Origin: Allobosea sp. OK403
GTDB lineage: Bacteria > Pseudomonadota > Alphaproteobacteria > Rhizobiales > Beijerinckiaceae
Direction of reading: 5' to 3'
NCBI RefSeq assembly: GCF_900113835.1
Contig: NZ_FOQV01000003.1
Location: forward strand, 186,001-250,000
DNA length: 64,000 bases
Part shown: positions 1 through 7,508 of the stretch, in pieces
How the letters are laid out: every line of letters begins with the position of its first letter
Numbering within the stretch: the stretch's first letter is position 1
Notes under the pieces: generated by a model
Database searches by the model: none
The model's input: the letters and a program-made list of their open reading frames with translations, nothing else
What the model was told of the DNA's origin: nothing
Translations under genes and position numbers: made by a program

Positions 1-418
1 ATTTTGGCCAGGGGAAGCCGCGGATCACAGCGGGCACGATCTCGGCGATGGCCGCAACCGTCTCCTGGCCCGGCTTCTCGATGATGGCGACGTAGCTGTC
101 GCCCTTCTTGGGATCGCTGATGATCGTCGCCTGATCGAGCGAGGAAAGCCCAGCCGCCTTGAGGAAGCCCTGGATCGCGGCCTCGGGCGCGCCGACGCGC
201 GGACCCTTGCGCTCCTCGCGGACATCGCGGCCGCGCACCGGCAGGCCAGCAACATGGAGCGCGAGCCGGCGCGGCGTGGCGAAGGCTTTTGCGCCCTCAT
301 AGACAAGGCCGCGCTCGACCAGCGCATCGGTGACGAGCTTCTTGAGATCCTCGGCCGCCTTGCGCTGCATGCGGGCGGGGATCTCTTCGGAGAAGAGTTC
401 GAGCAGGAGATCAGGCAT
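1..418 (-). CDS. glyS: Glycyl-tRNA synthetase beta subunit, N-terminal part (runs off the window)
   Basis: Only the first 139 or so residues are in the window. The protein begins [18 protein letters not shown], the typical GlyS N-terminus of the alpha2beta2 bacterial glycyl-tRNA synthetase, and continues with [19 protein letters not shown], also typical. The beta subunit binds tRNA-Gly and works with the catalytic alpha subunit to charge glycine. Its ATG shares one base with the glyQ stop (TGATG), so the two are translationally coupled. The frame is open to the window edge. Confidence 0.95.
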   Translation of the reverse strand, partial: MPDLLLELFSEEIPARMQRKAAEDLKKLVTDALVERGLVYEGAKAFATPRRLALHVAGLPVRGRDVREERKGPRVGAPEAAIQGFLKAAGLSSLDQATIISDPKKGDSYVAIIEKPGQETVAAIAEIVPAVIRGFPWPK

Positions 419-1368
419 CAGGGTCTGTACCCATTATCGATGGCGCTCCCGCCGGCGGTCTTCAGCCAGGCGGCGCCGCAGGCTTTCGCCAGTTCGCGGA
501 CACGCAGGATGTAGCTCTGGCGCTCGGTGACCGAGATCACGCCGCGCGCATCGAGCAGATTGAAGCTGTGGCCGGCCTTGAGGCACTGGTCATAGGCCGG
601 CTGGACCATGAGATGGCGCTCGCCGCTCTCGCCCTTTTCGAGCAGGGCCCGGCATTCGGCCTCGGCCTCGGCGAAGCGCCGAAACAAAGCGGCCGTGTCG
701 GCATGCTCGAAATTATAGCGCGAATATTCCTGCTCGGCCTGGAGGAAGACCTCGCGATAGGTGACCTTCTCGTCCCCTTCGAGCCCGTTGAAATTGAGCT
801 CCATGATGCTCTCGACATTCTGCAGATAGCAGGCGAGGCGCTCGAGGCCGTAGGTCAGCTCGCCCGAGACGGGCGCGCATTCGATGCCGGCGACCTGCTG
901 GAAATAGGTGAACTGGCTCACCTCCATGCCGTCGCACCAGCATTCCCAGCCCAGCCCCCAGGCGCCGAGCGTCGGGTTCTCCCAATCATCCTCGACGAAG
1001 CGGATATCGTGCAGCTTCATGTCGATGCCGATCGCCTCGAGCGACTGCAGGTAGAGCTCCTGCAGGTTCGGCGGGTTCGGCTTCAGGATGACCTGGAACT
1101 GGTAGTAATGCTGCAGCCGGTTCGGGTTCTCGCCATAGCGGCCATCCTTGGGCCGGCGCGAGGGCTGAACATAAGCCGCGCGCCAGGGCCTCGGCCCGAG
1201 CGAGCGCAGCATCGTGCCGGGATGGGAGGTGCCGGCGCCGACCTCCATGTCATAGGGCTGGAGGATGACGCAGCCGCGCTCGGCCCAAAAGCGCTGCAGG
1301 GTCAGCAGCAGCCCCTGGAAGGAGCGGGTCGGGTTCATCGCATCGGGCAGAGTGGCAGAAACAGCCAA
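418..1368 (-). CDS. glyQ: Glycyl-tRNA synthetase alpha subunit
   Basis: 316 residues, the usual size for GlyQ. This is the catalytic class II subunit that forms glycyl-adenylate. Family signatures are seen in order: [18 protein letters not shown] near residue 16, then [39 protein letters not shown], and [19 protein letters not shown] near the middle. The first ATG gives an extension [10 protein letters not shown]; an in-frame ATG ten codons later (base 1338, MNPTRSFQ) matches the usual family start and may be the real one. It lies directly upstream of glyS in one operon. Confidence 0.95.
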   Translation of the reverse strand: MAVSATLPDAMNPTRSFQGLLLTLQRFWAERGCVILQPYDMEVGAGTSHPGTMLRSLGPRPWRAAYVQPSRRPKDGRYGENPNRLQHYYQFQVILKPNPPNLQELYLQSLEAIGIDMKLHDIRFVEDDWENPTLGAWGLGWECWCDGMEVSQFTYFQQVAGIECAPVSGELTYGLERLACYLQNVESIMELNFNGLEGDEKVTYREVFLQAEQEYSRYNFEHADTAALFRRFAEAEAECRALLEKGESGERHLMVQPAYDQCLKAGHSFNLLDARGVISVTERQSYILRVRELAKACGAAWLKTAGGSAIDNGYRP

Positions 1369-1675
1369 GGCTTGGGCCTTCCGAAAGATCGTGGATCGGC
1401 GCGTGCATAGACCATGATCCGGGAAAGTGGAATGCGGTTTTCGAGCGGGCTTTGACCTAACTCATTGGCGAAAGACGGATTCGCGGGCTAAAATTGTTTG
1501 GTTTAAACCGATCTGGCCGTTGAATCCGTTGCGCCGCCCCCGCATGGCGCGGGAACCTCGACAGACAGCTTTCGTTCATGCAGCAGGAGCTAGGATTTTT
1601 TCGCCCGTAGGGTTCGCGGCGCTCGGGGCGAGCGCTTGATGCCGAACCGGCGGGCTCGTTTGGTAGGAGAAGCCC
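1369..1675. other. Intergenic region, no gene recognised
   Basis: 307 bases between glyQ and the first miniprotein gene, which diverge here, so promoters for both should lie inside. A 70-codon open frame at 1427-1639 has no signal sequence, family motif or good ribosome site and is not called. Around 1410-1455 (gatccgggaaagtggaatgc followed by a gttttcgagc stretch) there is weak resemblance to the conserved module of the dispersed repeats described elsewhere in this annotation. Confidence 0.4.
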
Positions 1676-1981
1676 ATGCCGTCATCCCGTATCGTCGCTG
1701 CGCTGTTCGGCGCGCTTGGCCTCATCGTCGCAGCCTTCACGGTCGCACCGGCGATGGCCGCTCCTGTATCGGCAGGCACGGCGCAAACCTTGCCGTCGCA
1801 AACTCTGCCGTCGCAAGGGGATCTCGTCCAGCAGGCGCAGTACTATTACGGCCCGCGCCGCTATTATGGACCGCGCCGCTTCTACGGCCGCCCCGTATAT
1901 CGTCCGCGCTGCTTCTTCGCCAACAGGCGCGTCTGGACCGGTTATGGCTGGGTCATCCGCCCGGTGCGCGTCTGTCGCTGA
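1676..1981 (+). CDS. Secreted Tyr/Arg-rich repeat miniprotein, copy 1
   Basis: 101 residues of unknown function. A good ribosome site (taggaga) precedes the ATG. Residues 1-28 form a Sec signal peptide ending VAPAMAA, so the mature protein is probably periplasmic or released. The mature part has a low-complexity TLPSQ doublet, then QQAQYYYGPRRYYGPRRFYG, then a C-terminal stretch RCFFANRRVWTGYGWVIRP ending VRVCR, with two cysteines that could form a disulfide. It shares the QQAQYYYGPRRYYGPRR core with the next gene, 156 bases downstream on the same strand, so they are tandem paralogues. Similar small hypothetical proteins are common in Hyphomicrobiales. Confidence 0.75.
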   Translation: MPSSRIVAALFGALGLIVAAFTVAPAMAAPVSAGTAQTLPSQTLPSQGDLVQQAQYYYGPRRYYGPRRFYGRPVYRPRCFFANRRVWTGYGWVIRPVRVCR

Positions 1982-2137
1982 GCCGCCGAAATGTGGCCGT
2001 TCTCCGGCCGCAGGATGAAAACAGGCTGAACGACGCAGTTTTGTGCCGTTCAGCTCCAACGCAGTACCCTTTCATTCGAAGACGGCGACCGACCATGCGG
2101 CAGGGGCTGCAGGCGCCGAGTTGAAGAGGATCGGATC

Positions 2138-2458
2138 ATGTTTCGCAAACTCGCATTCGGTATCGCGACGGCGGCCACGCTCGGTGGCCTGTCCTTCGCA
2201 GCCGCCCCGGCCATGGCGGCCCCCATCGCGGCCGGAGCCGTCCAGCCCGCTTTGGCTGGGACCGCCGAGGTCGATGGCGCCCAGATCCAGCAGGCGCAGT
2301 ATTATTACGGCCCGCGCCGCTATTACGGACCGCGCCGCTACTACGGACCGCCGCGCTATTACGGACCTCGGCGCTATTACGGCCCGCGCTTCTACGGCCC
2401 GCCGGTCTTTGCGCCGCCGCCGCCGCCGGTCTTTTACGGCCCGCGCTACTTCTACTGA
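2138..2458 (+). CDS. Secreted Tyr/Gly/Pro/Arg repeat miniprotein, copy 2
   Basis: 106 residues, function unknown. A ribosome site (agagga) precedes the ATG. The signal peptide (MFRKLAFGIATAATLGGLSF to AMAA) is followed by a spacer and IQQAQYYYGPRRYYGPRR. About seven YYGP(R/P)(R) units follow, then a PPVFAPPPPPVFYGPRYFY tail. It lacks the two C-terminal cysteines of copy 1. The repeats are built from near-identical 15-18 base DNA units, so copy number could change by slippage. It ends seven bases inside the oppositely oriented methyltransferase gene, and its likely terminator lies within that gene (2541-2568). Confidence 0.75.
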   Translation: MFRKLAFGIATAATLGGLSFAAAPAMAAPIAAGAVQPALAGTAEVDGAQIQQAQYYYGPRRYYGPRRYYGPPRYYGPRRYYGPRFYGPPVFAPPPPPVFYGPRYFY

Positions 2459-3237
2459 TCGCGGCTGCCTAGCATCGAATATCCGCGATGCAGGGCTTCG
2501 CTCGCTTCGGTGAAGCCACCCTCGGGACGATTGAGAATGAAAGCCGGCAGCAACGCTGCCGGCTTTTTGCTGTTCAGCACGGCCGTGACGAGGACACGCA
2601 CGGCCGGCCTGTCGGCCAGCGCATGAATCGGCTGGATTTCCAACCCGCCGAAGCCCGTCGCGAGCCCAGCCAGGATCTCGGCCAGCGCCTCGGCGCGATG
2701 GATGATCGCGATCCGCCCGCCAGGCCGGAGCAAACGGCGCGCGGCCTTCAGCCAGTCGCTCAAGCCGCCCTCGACGATATGGGCGGCGCGCCGATTCGGC
2801 ACCGGCGAGGCCTTCGTCTCCCGCGCCGCATAGAAGGGCGGGTTCATCGCGACGCAGGCGAAGCTCGCCGGGATCAGGCCGGCCTCGGTCACGGCGGCTG
2901 CCGGGGCGGCGATATCCAGAGCCAGCGCCGCGACGCGGTCATCGAGGCCATTGCGGGCGATGTTGGCGCGCGCCAGGGCCGCAAGCTCCGGATCGCGCTC
3001 GGCCAGCACCACCCGTAGCTGAGGCTGCGCCAGGGCGGCAGCAAGCCCGACCGTGCCGACGCCCGCGCCCATGTCGAGCAGAGGCCCCTCGCCCAGCTCA
3101 GGCAAGGCCGCCGCGAGCAGGATCGCGTCGCTGCCGGCGCGATGACCCTTTTTCGGCTGGCGCAGGATCAGGCGGCCATCGAGCAGGCGATCCTCGCCGA
3201 TTTCGCCGAGCGCCAAGGCCGATTGCGATTCAGTCAT
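2452..3237 (-). CDS. trmN6: tRNA1(Val) (adenine-N6)-methyltransferase-type SAM-dependent methyltransferase
   Basis: 261 residues. The SAM-binding motif LLDMGAGVGTVGLAAA (about residues 53-68) and the catalytic NPPFY motif (near residue 133) identify an N6-adenine methyltransferase of the TrmN6/YfiC family, expected to modify A37 of a tRNA. The N-terminal GEIGEDRLLDGRLILRQPKKG and GHRAGSDAILLAAA are typical. The substrate is inferred from the family. The start overlaps the DUF2007 stop by eight bases, suggesting coupled translation. Its 3' coding part carries a perfect hairpin that can serve as terminator for the opposing miniprotein gene. Confidence 0.8.
   Translation of the reverse strand: MTESQSALALGEIGEDRLLDGRLILRQPKKGHRAGSDAILLAAALPELGEGPLLDMGAGVGTVGLAAALAQPQLRVVLAERDPELAALARANIARNGLDDRVAALALDIAAPAAAVTEAGLIPASFACVAMNPPFYAARETKASPVPNRRAAHIVEGGLSDWLKAARRLLRPGGRIAIIHRAEALAEILAGLATGFGGLEIQPIHALADRPAVRVLVTAVLNSKKPAALLPAFILNRPEGGFTEASEALHRGYSMLGSRDQ
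2541..2568 (+). terminator. Rho-independent terminator for the miniprotein gene, inside trmN6
   Basis: On the + strand, arms gccggcagc and gctgccggc (9 bp, perfect) with loop aac, preceded by aa and followed by ttttt. It lies 85 bases after the stop of the second miniprotein gene. On the other strand it encodes the KKPAALLPAF stretch of the methyltransferase. Confidence 0.75.
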
Positions 3238-3454
3238 CGCGCAATTCCGCTCCGAAGCCGGCCTCGACCAGCAGCGCCCGCGCCCGCATCTTGTCGGCCT
3301 CGCGTACCAGGAGCCGGCGCGGGAAGGCGCCGATCATGCCTTCCAGCGCGCTGATATGCTGATCGGCGATCAGGCAATCGAGATTGGCCGAAGCCAGCAG
3401 CGCCTCGATGGCTCCGAGCAGGACGATATCGTTGGTGCGGACCAGTTCATGCAT
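3230..3454 (-). CDS. DUF2007 family small protein
   Basis: 74 residues starting MHELVRTNDIVLLGAIEALL. The start at 3454 fits the family pattern (M-x-E-L-[VI]-R-T-N-D) better than an upstream ATG that would add 29 unrelated residues. Further family features are DCLIADQHISALEGMIGAFP and RRLLVREAD. DUF2007 proteins are small alpha/beta domains sometimes described as putative signal-transducing proteins; the actual role is unknown. It is encoded directly upstream of trmN6 with an eight-base overlap and diverges from the polyprenyl synthase gene. Confidence 0.8.
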   Translation of the reverse strand: MHELVRTNDIVLLGAIEALLASANLDCLIADQHISALEGMIGAFPRRLLVREADKMRARALLVEAGFGAELRDD

Positions 3455-3607
3455 GGGCGCATGGAGCCGAAGCCGAGGCCCGTACGCAAGCCCTCGCTTG
3501 CGCAGGTGCGGCGTCATTACCGAATTGCGGGGGCTGGTCACCCATGCGACGGTTGTGGCAAGGCATCAGCGCGCCGCGATCTGCGCAAGTCGGCCGGAGT
3601 GATTGAG

Positions 3608-4648
3608 ATGGGCGTCGTCGTTGCGTTCGAGGACAAGGAATCGGGCCAAGGACCCGGCCAAGATGCGGGCAAGGCCCGGATCGAGACCCTGGTCGGCCTG
3701 ACCAGCACCGATATGGAGCGCGTCAATGCGATGATCCTGTCGCGCACCGGCTCCGACGTCACCATGATCCCGGAGGTCGCTAACCACCTGATCTCGTCAG
3801 GTGGCAAGCGCCTGCGCCCGATGCTGACGCTGGCGACGGCGGCGCTGTGCGGCTATCGCGGCGAAGGCCATGTCAAGCTCGCGGCCTCGGTCGAGTTCAT
3901 GCACACAGCGACGCTGCTGCATGACGATGTCGTCGACCAGAGCGACATGCGCCGCGGCAAGCTCGCCGCCCGCATGCTCTGGGGCAATGAGGCGAGCGTG
4001 CTCGTCGGCGATTTCCTGCTCGGCCAAGCCTTCAAGATGATGGTCGAGGTCGGCTCGCTGCGCGCCCTCGACATCCTCTCCACCGCCGCCGCCGTGATCG
4101 CCGAGGGCGAGGTGCTGCAGCTTTCCGTCGCCAAGAACACCGAGACGACCGAGGACGAGTACCTCGCCGTGATTCGCGGCAAGACGGCGGAGCTCTTCGC
4201 CGCCGCCTGCGAGGTCGGCCCTGTCATCGCCGAGGCCGGCAAGGCCAATGCCGCCGCCTGCCGCAGCTACGGCCTCAATCTCGGTATCGCCTTCCAGCTT
4301 ATCGACGATGCGCTCGATTATGGCGGCGTCGCCTCCAAGCTCGGCAAGAACACCGGCGACGATTTCCGCGAGGGCAAGATCACCTTGCCGGTGGTGCTCT
4401 CCTTCCGGCGCGGCACCGACACCGAGCGCGCCTTCTGGCGCCGCACGCTCCAGAACGGCGAGGTCAACGAGGGCGATCTCGAAGAGGCCCAAAGCATCAT
4501 GCGTCGCCATCGCGCCCTCGACGACACGATCGAGCGCGCCGAGCATTACGCCAAGATGGCCAAGGACGCGCTCGGGCTGTTCCCCGCCTCCCCGATGAAG
4601 CAAGCGCTAAACGAGACCGTCGATTTCTGCGTTTCGCGGGCGCACTGA
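3608..4648 (+). CDS. Polyprenyl diphosphate synthase (octaprenyl/decaprenyl type)
   Basis: 346 residues from MGVVVAFEDKESG; the open frame extends upstream but those residues are not family-like. It elongates isoprenoid diphosphates, probably to make the ubiquinone side chain. The GGKRLRP motif is near residue 60, the first aspartate-rich motif is HDDVVDQSDMRRG and the second is LIDDALDYGG. A KNTGDDFREGKITLP stretch follows the second motif, as in long-chain trans-prenyltransferases. Chain length (C40 or C50) cannot be read from the sequence. It is monocistronic, diverges from DUF2007 and is followed by tandem repeats. Confidence 0.9.
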   Translation: MGVVVAFEDKESGQGPGQDAGKARIETLVGLTSTDMERVNAMILSRTGSDVTMIPEVANHLISSGGKRLRPMLTLATAALCGYRGEGHVKLAASVEFMHTATLLHDDVVDQSDMRRGKLAARMLWGNEASVLVGDFLLGQAFKMMVEVGSLRALDILSTAAAVIAEGEVLQLSVAKNTETTEDEYLAVIRGKTAELFAAACEVGPVIAEAGKANAAACRSYGLNLGIAFQLIDDALDYGGVASKLGKNTGDDFREGKITLPVVLSFRRGTDTERAFWRRTLQNGEVNEGDLEEAQSIMRRHRALDDTIERAEHYAKMAKDALGLFPASPMKQALNETVDFCVSRAH

Positions 4649-4665
4649 AACACCTTTGCTGCGAT

Positions 4666-4877
4666 ACAGCGCCAGAGCGAATACCGTCTGACGCTGTAAG
4701 GCTTTGATTCTGCATCGGCTTGTCCCGAAAACCGGTTCCCACTTTTCGGGCCGATGCTCGCTTTGATCCTGCATCGGCTCGCCCCGAAAACCGGTTCCCA
4801 CTTTTCGGGCCGATGCTCGCTTTGATCCTGCATCGGCTGGTCCCGAAAACCGGTTCCCACTTTTCGGGCCGATGCTC
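4666..4877. repeat. Composite repeat: imperfect hairpin plus three tandem 59-bp units
   Basis: Units begin at 4701, 4760 and 4819, exactly 59 bases apart and nearly identical. Each holds gcatcggc, then cccgaaaaccggttcccact, then tttcgggccgatgc, an imperfect palindrome around accggt. An imperfect inverted repeat (acagcg...cgctgt, 4666-4697) precedes them. The same unit occurs once in reverse orientation at 9882-9939, and relatives lie at 9481, 11942 and 52935. Noncoding, between the polyprenyl synthase and MFS genes. Confidence 0.85.
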
Positions 4878-4954
4878 TGGCTGAAAGAGGCTTCCACAGC
4901 CGCCTGGACAGGCCTAGGCTGCCTGCTACGGCGCAAGAAAGCGTGGAGCAGGCC

Positions 4955-6277
4955 ATGACGACAGCATCGGATCGCCAGTCGAAGATCGGAGCTGTCATTC
5001 GTGTATCGAGTGGCAATTTCCTCGAAATGTACGATTTCTTCGTCTTCGGCTATTACGCCGCGGCGATCGGCAAGGCTTTCTTCCCGTCAGGCAGTGAGTT
5101 CGCCCAATTGATGGCGGCGCTGATGACCTTCGGCGCCGGCTTCCTGATGCGGCCGCTCGGCGCCATCGTGCTCGGCACCTATATCGACCACCATGGCCGC
5201 CGCGCCGGACTTCTCCTCACACTCGGGCTGATGGCCTTCGGCACGCTCACCATCGCGCTGGTGCCGACCTATGCGACGATCGGCCTCTTGGCGCCGGTCA
5301 TCGTCGTGATCGGCCGATTGGTGCAGGGGTTTTCGGCGGGCGTCGAGCTTGGCGGCGTCTCCGTCTATCTGTCTGAGATCGCGACACCTGGAAACAAGGG
5401 TTTCTATGTCAGCTGGCAGTCCGGCAGCCAGCAGGTCGCGGTGATCTTCGTGGCGCTGCTCGGTGTCTGGCTCAGCACCATCCTGCCGCCGGACGAGATG
5501 ACGGCCTGGGGCTGGCGCATCCCGTTCCTGGTCGGTTGCCTGATCGTGCCGCTGATCTTCCTGCTGCGCCGCTCGATGCAGGAGACCGAGGAGTTCGAGG
5601 AGCGGCGCAAGAGCGCCTCCCACCCCTCCCCGCGCGAGATCCTGCGCTCGCTCGTCCAGAACTGGCAGAGCGTGATCATCGGCATGCTGCTGGTGACGAT
5701 GACGACGGTGTCGTTCTATTTCATCACGGCCTACACGCCGACCTTCGGGCGCGAGGTTCTCAAGCTGACGGGCCTCGACGCCTTGCTGGTGACGGTCTGC
5801 GTCGGCCTGTCCAACCTATTCTGGCTGCCGGTGATGGGCGCGCTCTCCGACCGAATCGGCCGCAAGCCGCTGCTCTTCACCTTTACCCTGCTGATGTTCG
5901 TCAGCGCCTATCCCGCCCTGTCCTGGCTGGTCTCCGCGCCTTCCTTCTCCAGGCTGCTGATCGTCGAGCTCTGGTTGTCGTTCATCTATGGCAGCTATAA
6001 CGGCGCCATGGTGGTGGCGCTGACCGAGATCATCCCGGTAAAGTTGCGCACGACCGGCTTCTCCGTCGCCTACAGCCTGGCGACGGCGCTGTTCGGCGGC
6101 TTCACGCCTGCGGTCAGCACCTATCTGATCGAGGTCACCGGCAACCGGGCCGTCGCCGGGCTCTGGCTGATGTTCGCCGCCGCCTGCGGCTTCGTGGCGA
6201 CTTGGCTGGCTTATCGGCAGCGCCCGCAGGTCACGGTTGAGGCCGTGAGCCGCGCCGGATTGTCGCCCGGCGGCTAG
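4955..6277 (+). CDS. MFS transporter, metabolite:proton symporter (MHS) family
   Basis: 440 residues with about twelve hydrophobic segments. The start [21 protein letters not shown] is the hallmark of the citrate/tricarballylate/alpha-ketoglutarate MHS group. The loop 2-3 motif appears as [17 protein letters not shown] and its second-half repeat as [34 protein letters not shown] is the characteristic helix 4-5 region. Closest known functions are uptake of citrate or tricarballylate (CitA/TcuC), but the substrate is inference. A GTG at 4943 is possible; the ATG at 4955 is chosen because ggag lies just before it. Confidence 0.85.
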   Translation: MTTASDRQSKIGAVIRVSSGNFLEMYDFFVFGYYAAAIGKAFFPSGSEFAQLMAALMTFGAGFLMRPLGAIVLGTYIDHHGRRAGLLLTLGLMAFGTLTIALVPTYATIGLLAPVIVVIGRLVQGFSAGVELGGVSVYLSEIATPGNKGFYVSWQSGSQQVAVIFVALLGVWLSTILPPDEMTAWGWRIPFLVGCLIVPLIFLLRRSMQETEEFEERRKSASHPSPREILRSLVQNWQSVIIGMLLVTMTTVSFYFITAYTPTFGREVLKLTGLDALLVTVCVGLSNLFWLPVMGALSDRIGRKPLLFTFTLLMFVSAYPALSWLVSAPSFSRLLIVELWLSFIYGSYNGAMVVALTEIIPVKLRTTGFSVAYSLATALFGGFTPAVSTYLIEVTGNRAVAGLWLMFAAACGFVATWLAYRQRPQVTVEAVSRAGLSPGG

Positions 6278-6375
6278 AGCGTTTTCGAGCGAAGTGGATA
6301 CCGGTTCGCGTGAAGAAAACGCGTTAAAACAAGAAAGGAGCTATTGAACGATCCAATCGGATCGGAAACTGCTCT
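6276..6375. repeat. Composite dispersed repeat (divergent copy)
   Basis: Starts agagc and ends gctct like the other copies. It contains gagcgaagtggataccggtt, a diverged reverse-orientation version of the conserved module, followed by a short perfect inverted repeat cgatcc-aatc-ggatcg near 6352-6367. It begins inside the stop codon of the MFS gene and ends 15 bases from the ispE stop. Confidence 0.55.
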
Positions 6376-6389
6376 GCGCTACACCGCCG

Positions 6390-7265
6390 TCAACGCAGCA
6401 CTGTCGGCTTGACCCACCAGCCCGGGCGGCTCCTCTGCAGCGCCTTGGCCGCGGCGGCGCTGGCCCGGCAATCATCGAACAGGGCAAAGCAGGTCGCGCC
6501 CGAGCCCGACATGCGGGCGAGCCGGCAGCCGGGCAAGGCCGCCAGCCCGGCAAGCACCTCCCCGAGAATCGGAGCCGCGCGTCGCGCCGGCGCTTCGAGG
6601 TCGTTGCCGCTGGCGCCCAGCAAGGCAACCAACGCGTCGACGGAAGGCTGCACGAGATCCGGCATGGCGCCGGCAGGCGACAAGTCCTGCCCCCGTTGCA
6701 GCCCCAGCTCGCGAAACACCGCCGCCGTCTCGACCGGCACGCCCGGATTGACCAGCACGGCGAAGAGCGGCGGCAGGCGCAAGGGCCCGCCCAGGCGTTC
6801 GCCGATGCCGGCCATCATCCGTGCCCGCGAATCGAGGCAAACAGGCACATCGGCCCCGACCCTGGCTGCTGCACGCAGCAAAGCCGGCTCGCCGCGCGAC
6901 ATTCCGTTCAAGCGCGCCAGCAGGCGCAGCGCGCCCGCCGCATCGGCCGAGCCGCCGCCGATGCCCGAGGCGACGGGCAGGCGCTTGACGAGATGGAAGC
7001 GGCCCCAGCGCAGCGGGCCTGCTTCATCGGCAAGCGCGCGGGCGGCGCGCAGGACGAGGTTGCGCTCATCGGTTTCGAGCCCGCTGCCAAGCGGACCGCC
7101 AATGCTCAGGCCGAGCTCCGGCCCGGGGGCGAGCGTCAGTTCATCGCCGACGCCGGCGAAGGCGACCAGGCTTTCGAGCTCGTGATAGCCGTCAGCGCGC
7201 CGGCCGAGCACCTTCAGGCTCAGATTGACCTTGGCGCGGGCACGGGTCGTCAGCGGGGCGAGCAT
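6390..7265 (-). CDS. ispE: 4-diphosphocytidyl-2-C-methyl-D-erythritol kinase
   Basis: 291 residues. GHMP-family kinase of the MEP isoprenoid pathway; phosphorylates CDP-methylerythritol at the 2-hydroxyl. The N-terminal ARAKVNLSLKVLGRRADGYH and the ATP-binding LPVASGIGGGSADAAGALR (about residues 95-113) are diagnostic, and MSGSGATCFALF near the C-terminus is the third GHMP motif. It lies downstream of the TPR-protein gene on the same strand, separated by a 176-base palindromic repeat, so co-transcription is uncertain. It makes precursors that the polyprenyl synthase nearby would use. Confidence 0.95.
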   Translation of the reverse strand: MLAPLTTRARAKVNLSLKVLGRRADGYHELESLVAFAGVGDELTLAPGPELGLSIGGPLGSGLETDERNLVLRAARALADEAGPLRWGRFHLVKRLPVASGIGGGSADAAGALRLLARLNGMSRGEPALLRAAARVGADVPVCLDSRARMMAGIGERLGGPLRLPPLFAVLVNPGVPVETAAVFRELGLQRGQDLSPAGAMPDLVQPSVDALVALLGASGNDLEAPARRAAPILGEVLAGLAALPGCRLARMSGSGATCFALFDDCRASAAAAKALQRSRPGWWVKPTVLR

Positions 7266-7299
7266 GCAAAAGGGCCGGTCGTTGCAGATGGAAGCACAC

Positions 7300-7475
7300 C
7301 GTCATTCCGGGGCAGGCCGCAGGCCTGAGCCCGGAACCCAGAACCGATGCGGGTCTTCGTAAAGGGCCGAGCGCGTTACCTACCCCCGACCGCGGTTCTG
7401 GGTTCCGGGCTCTTCGCGGAGTTTATCCTTGGGCCGACCAAAGGTCGGACCCGAGGGCGAAGCCCCGGAATGACG
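7300..7475. repeat. Palindromic intergenic repeat, gtcattccgg type
   Basis: Outer arms cgtcattccggggc and gccccggaatgacg; inner arms cccagaaccg and cggttctggg. Fills the gap between the TPR gene and ispE. It belongs to a second dispersed family with copies near 15459, 20551, 26413, 33820, 39107, 55947 and 60152. Confidence 0.8.
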
Positions 7476-7508
7476 GAGCGGAAATATTGGCAGGGCAGAG
7501 GCTAGAAC

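Noticed and set aside
1427..1639. 70-codon open frame between glyQ and the first miniprotein
   Set aside because: No ribosome site, signal peptide, membrane helix or family resemblance.
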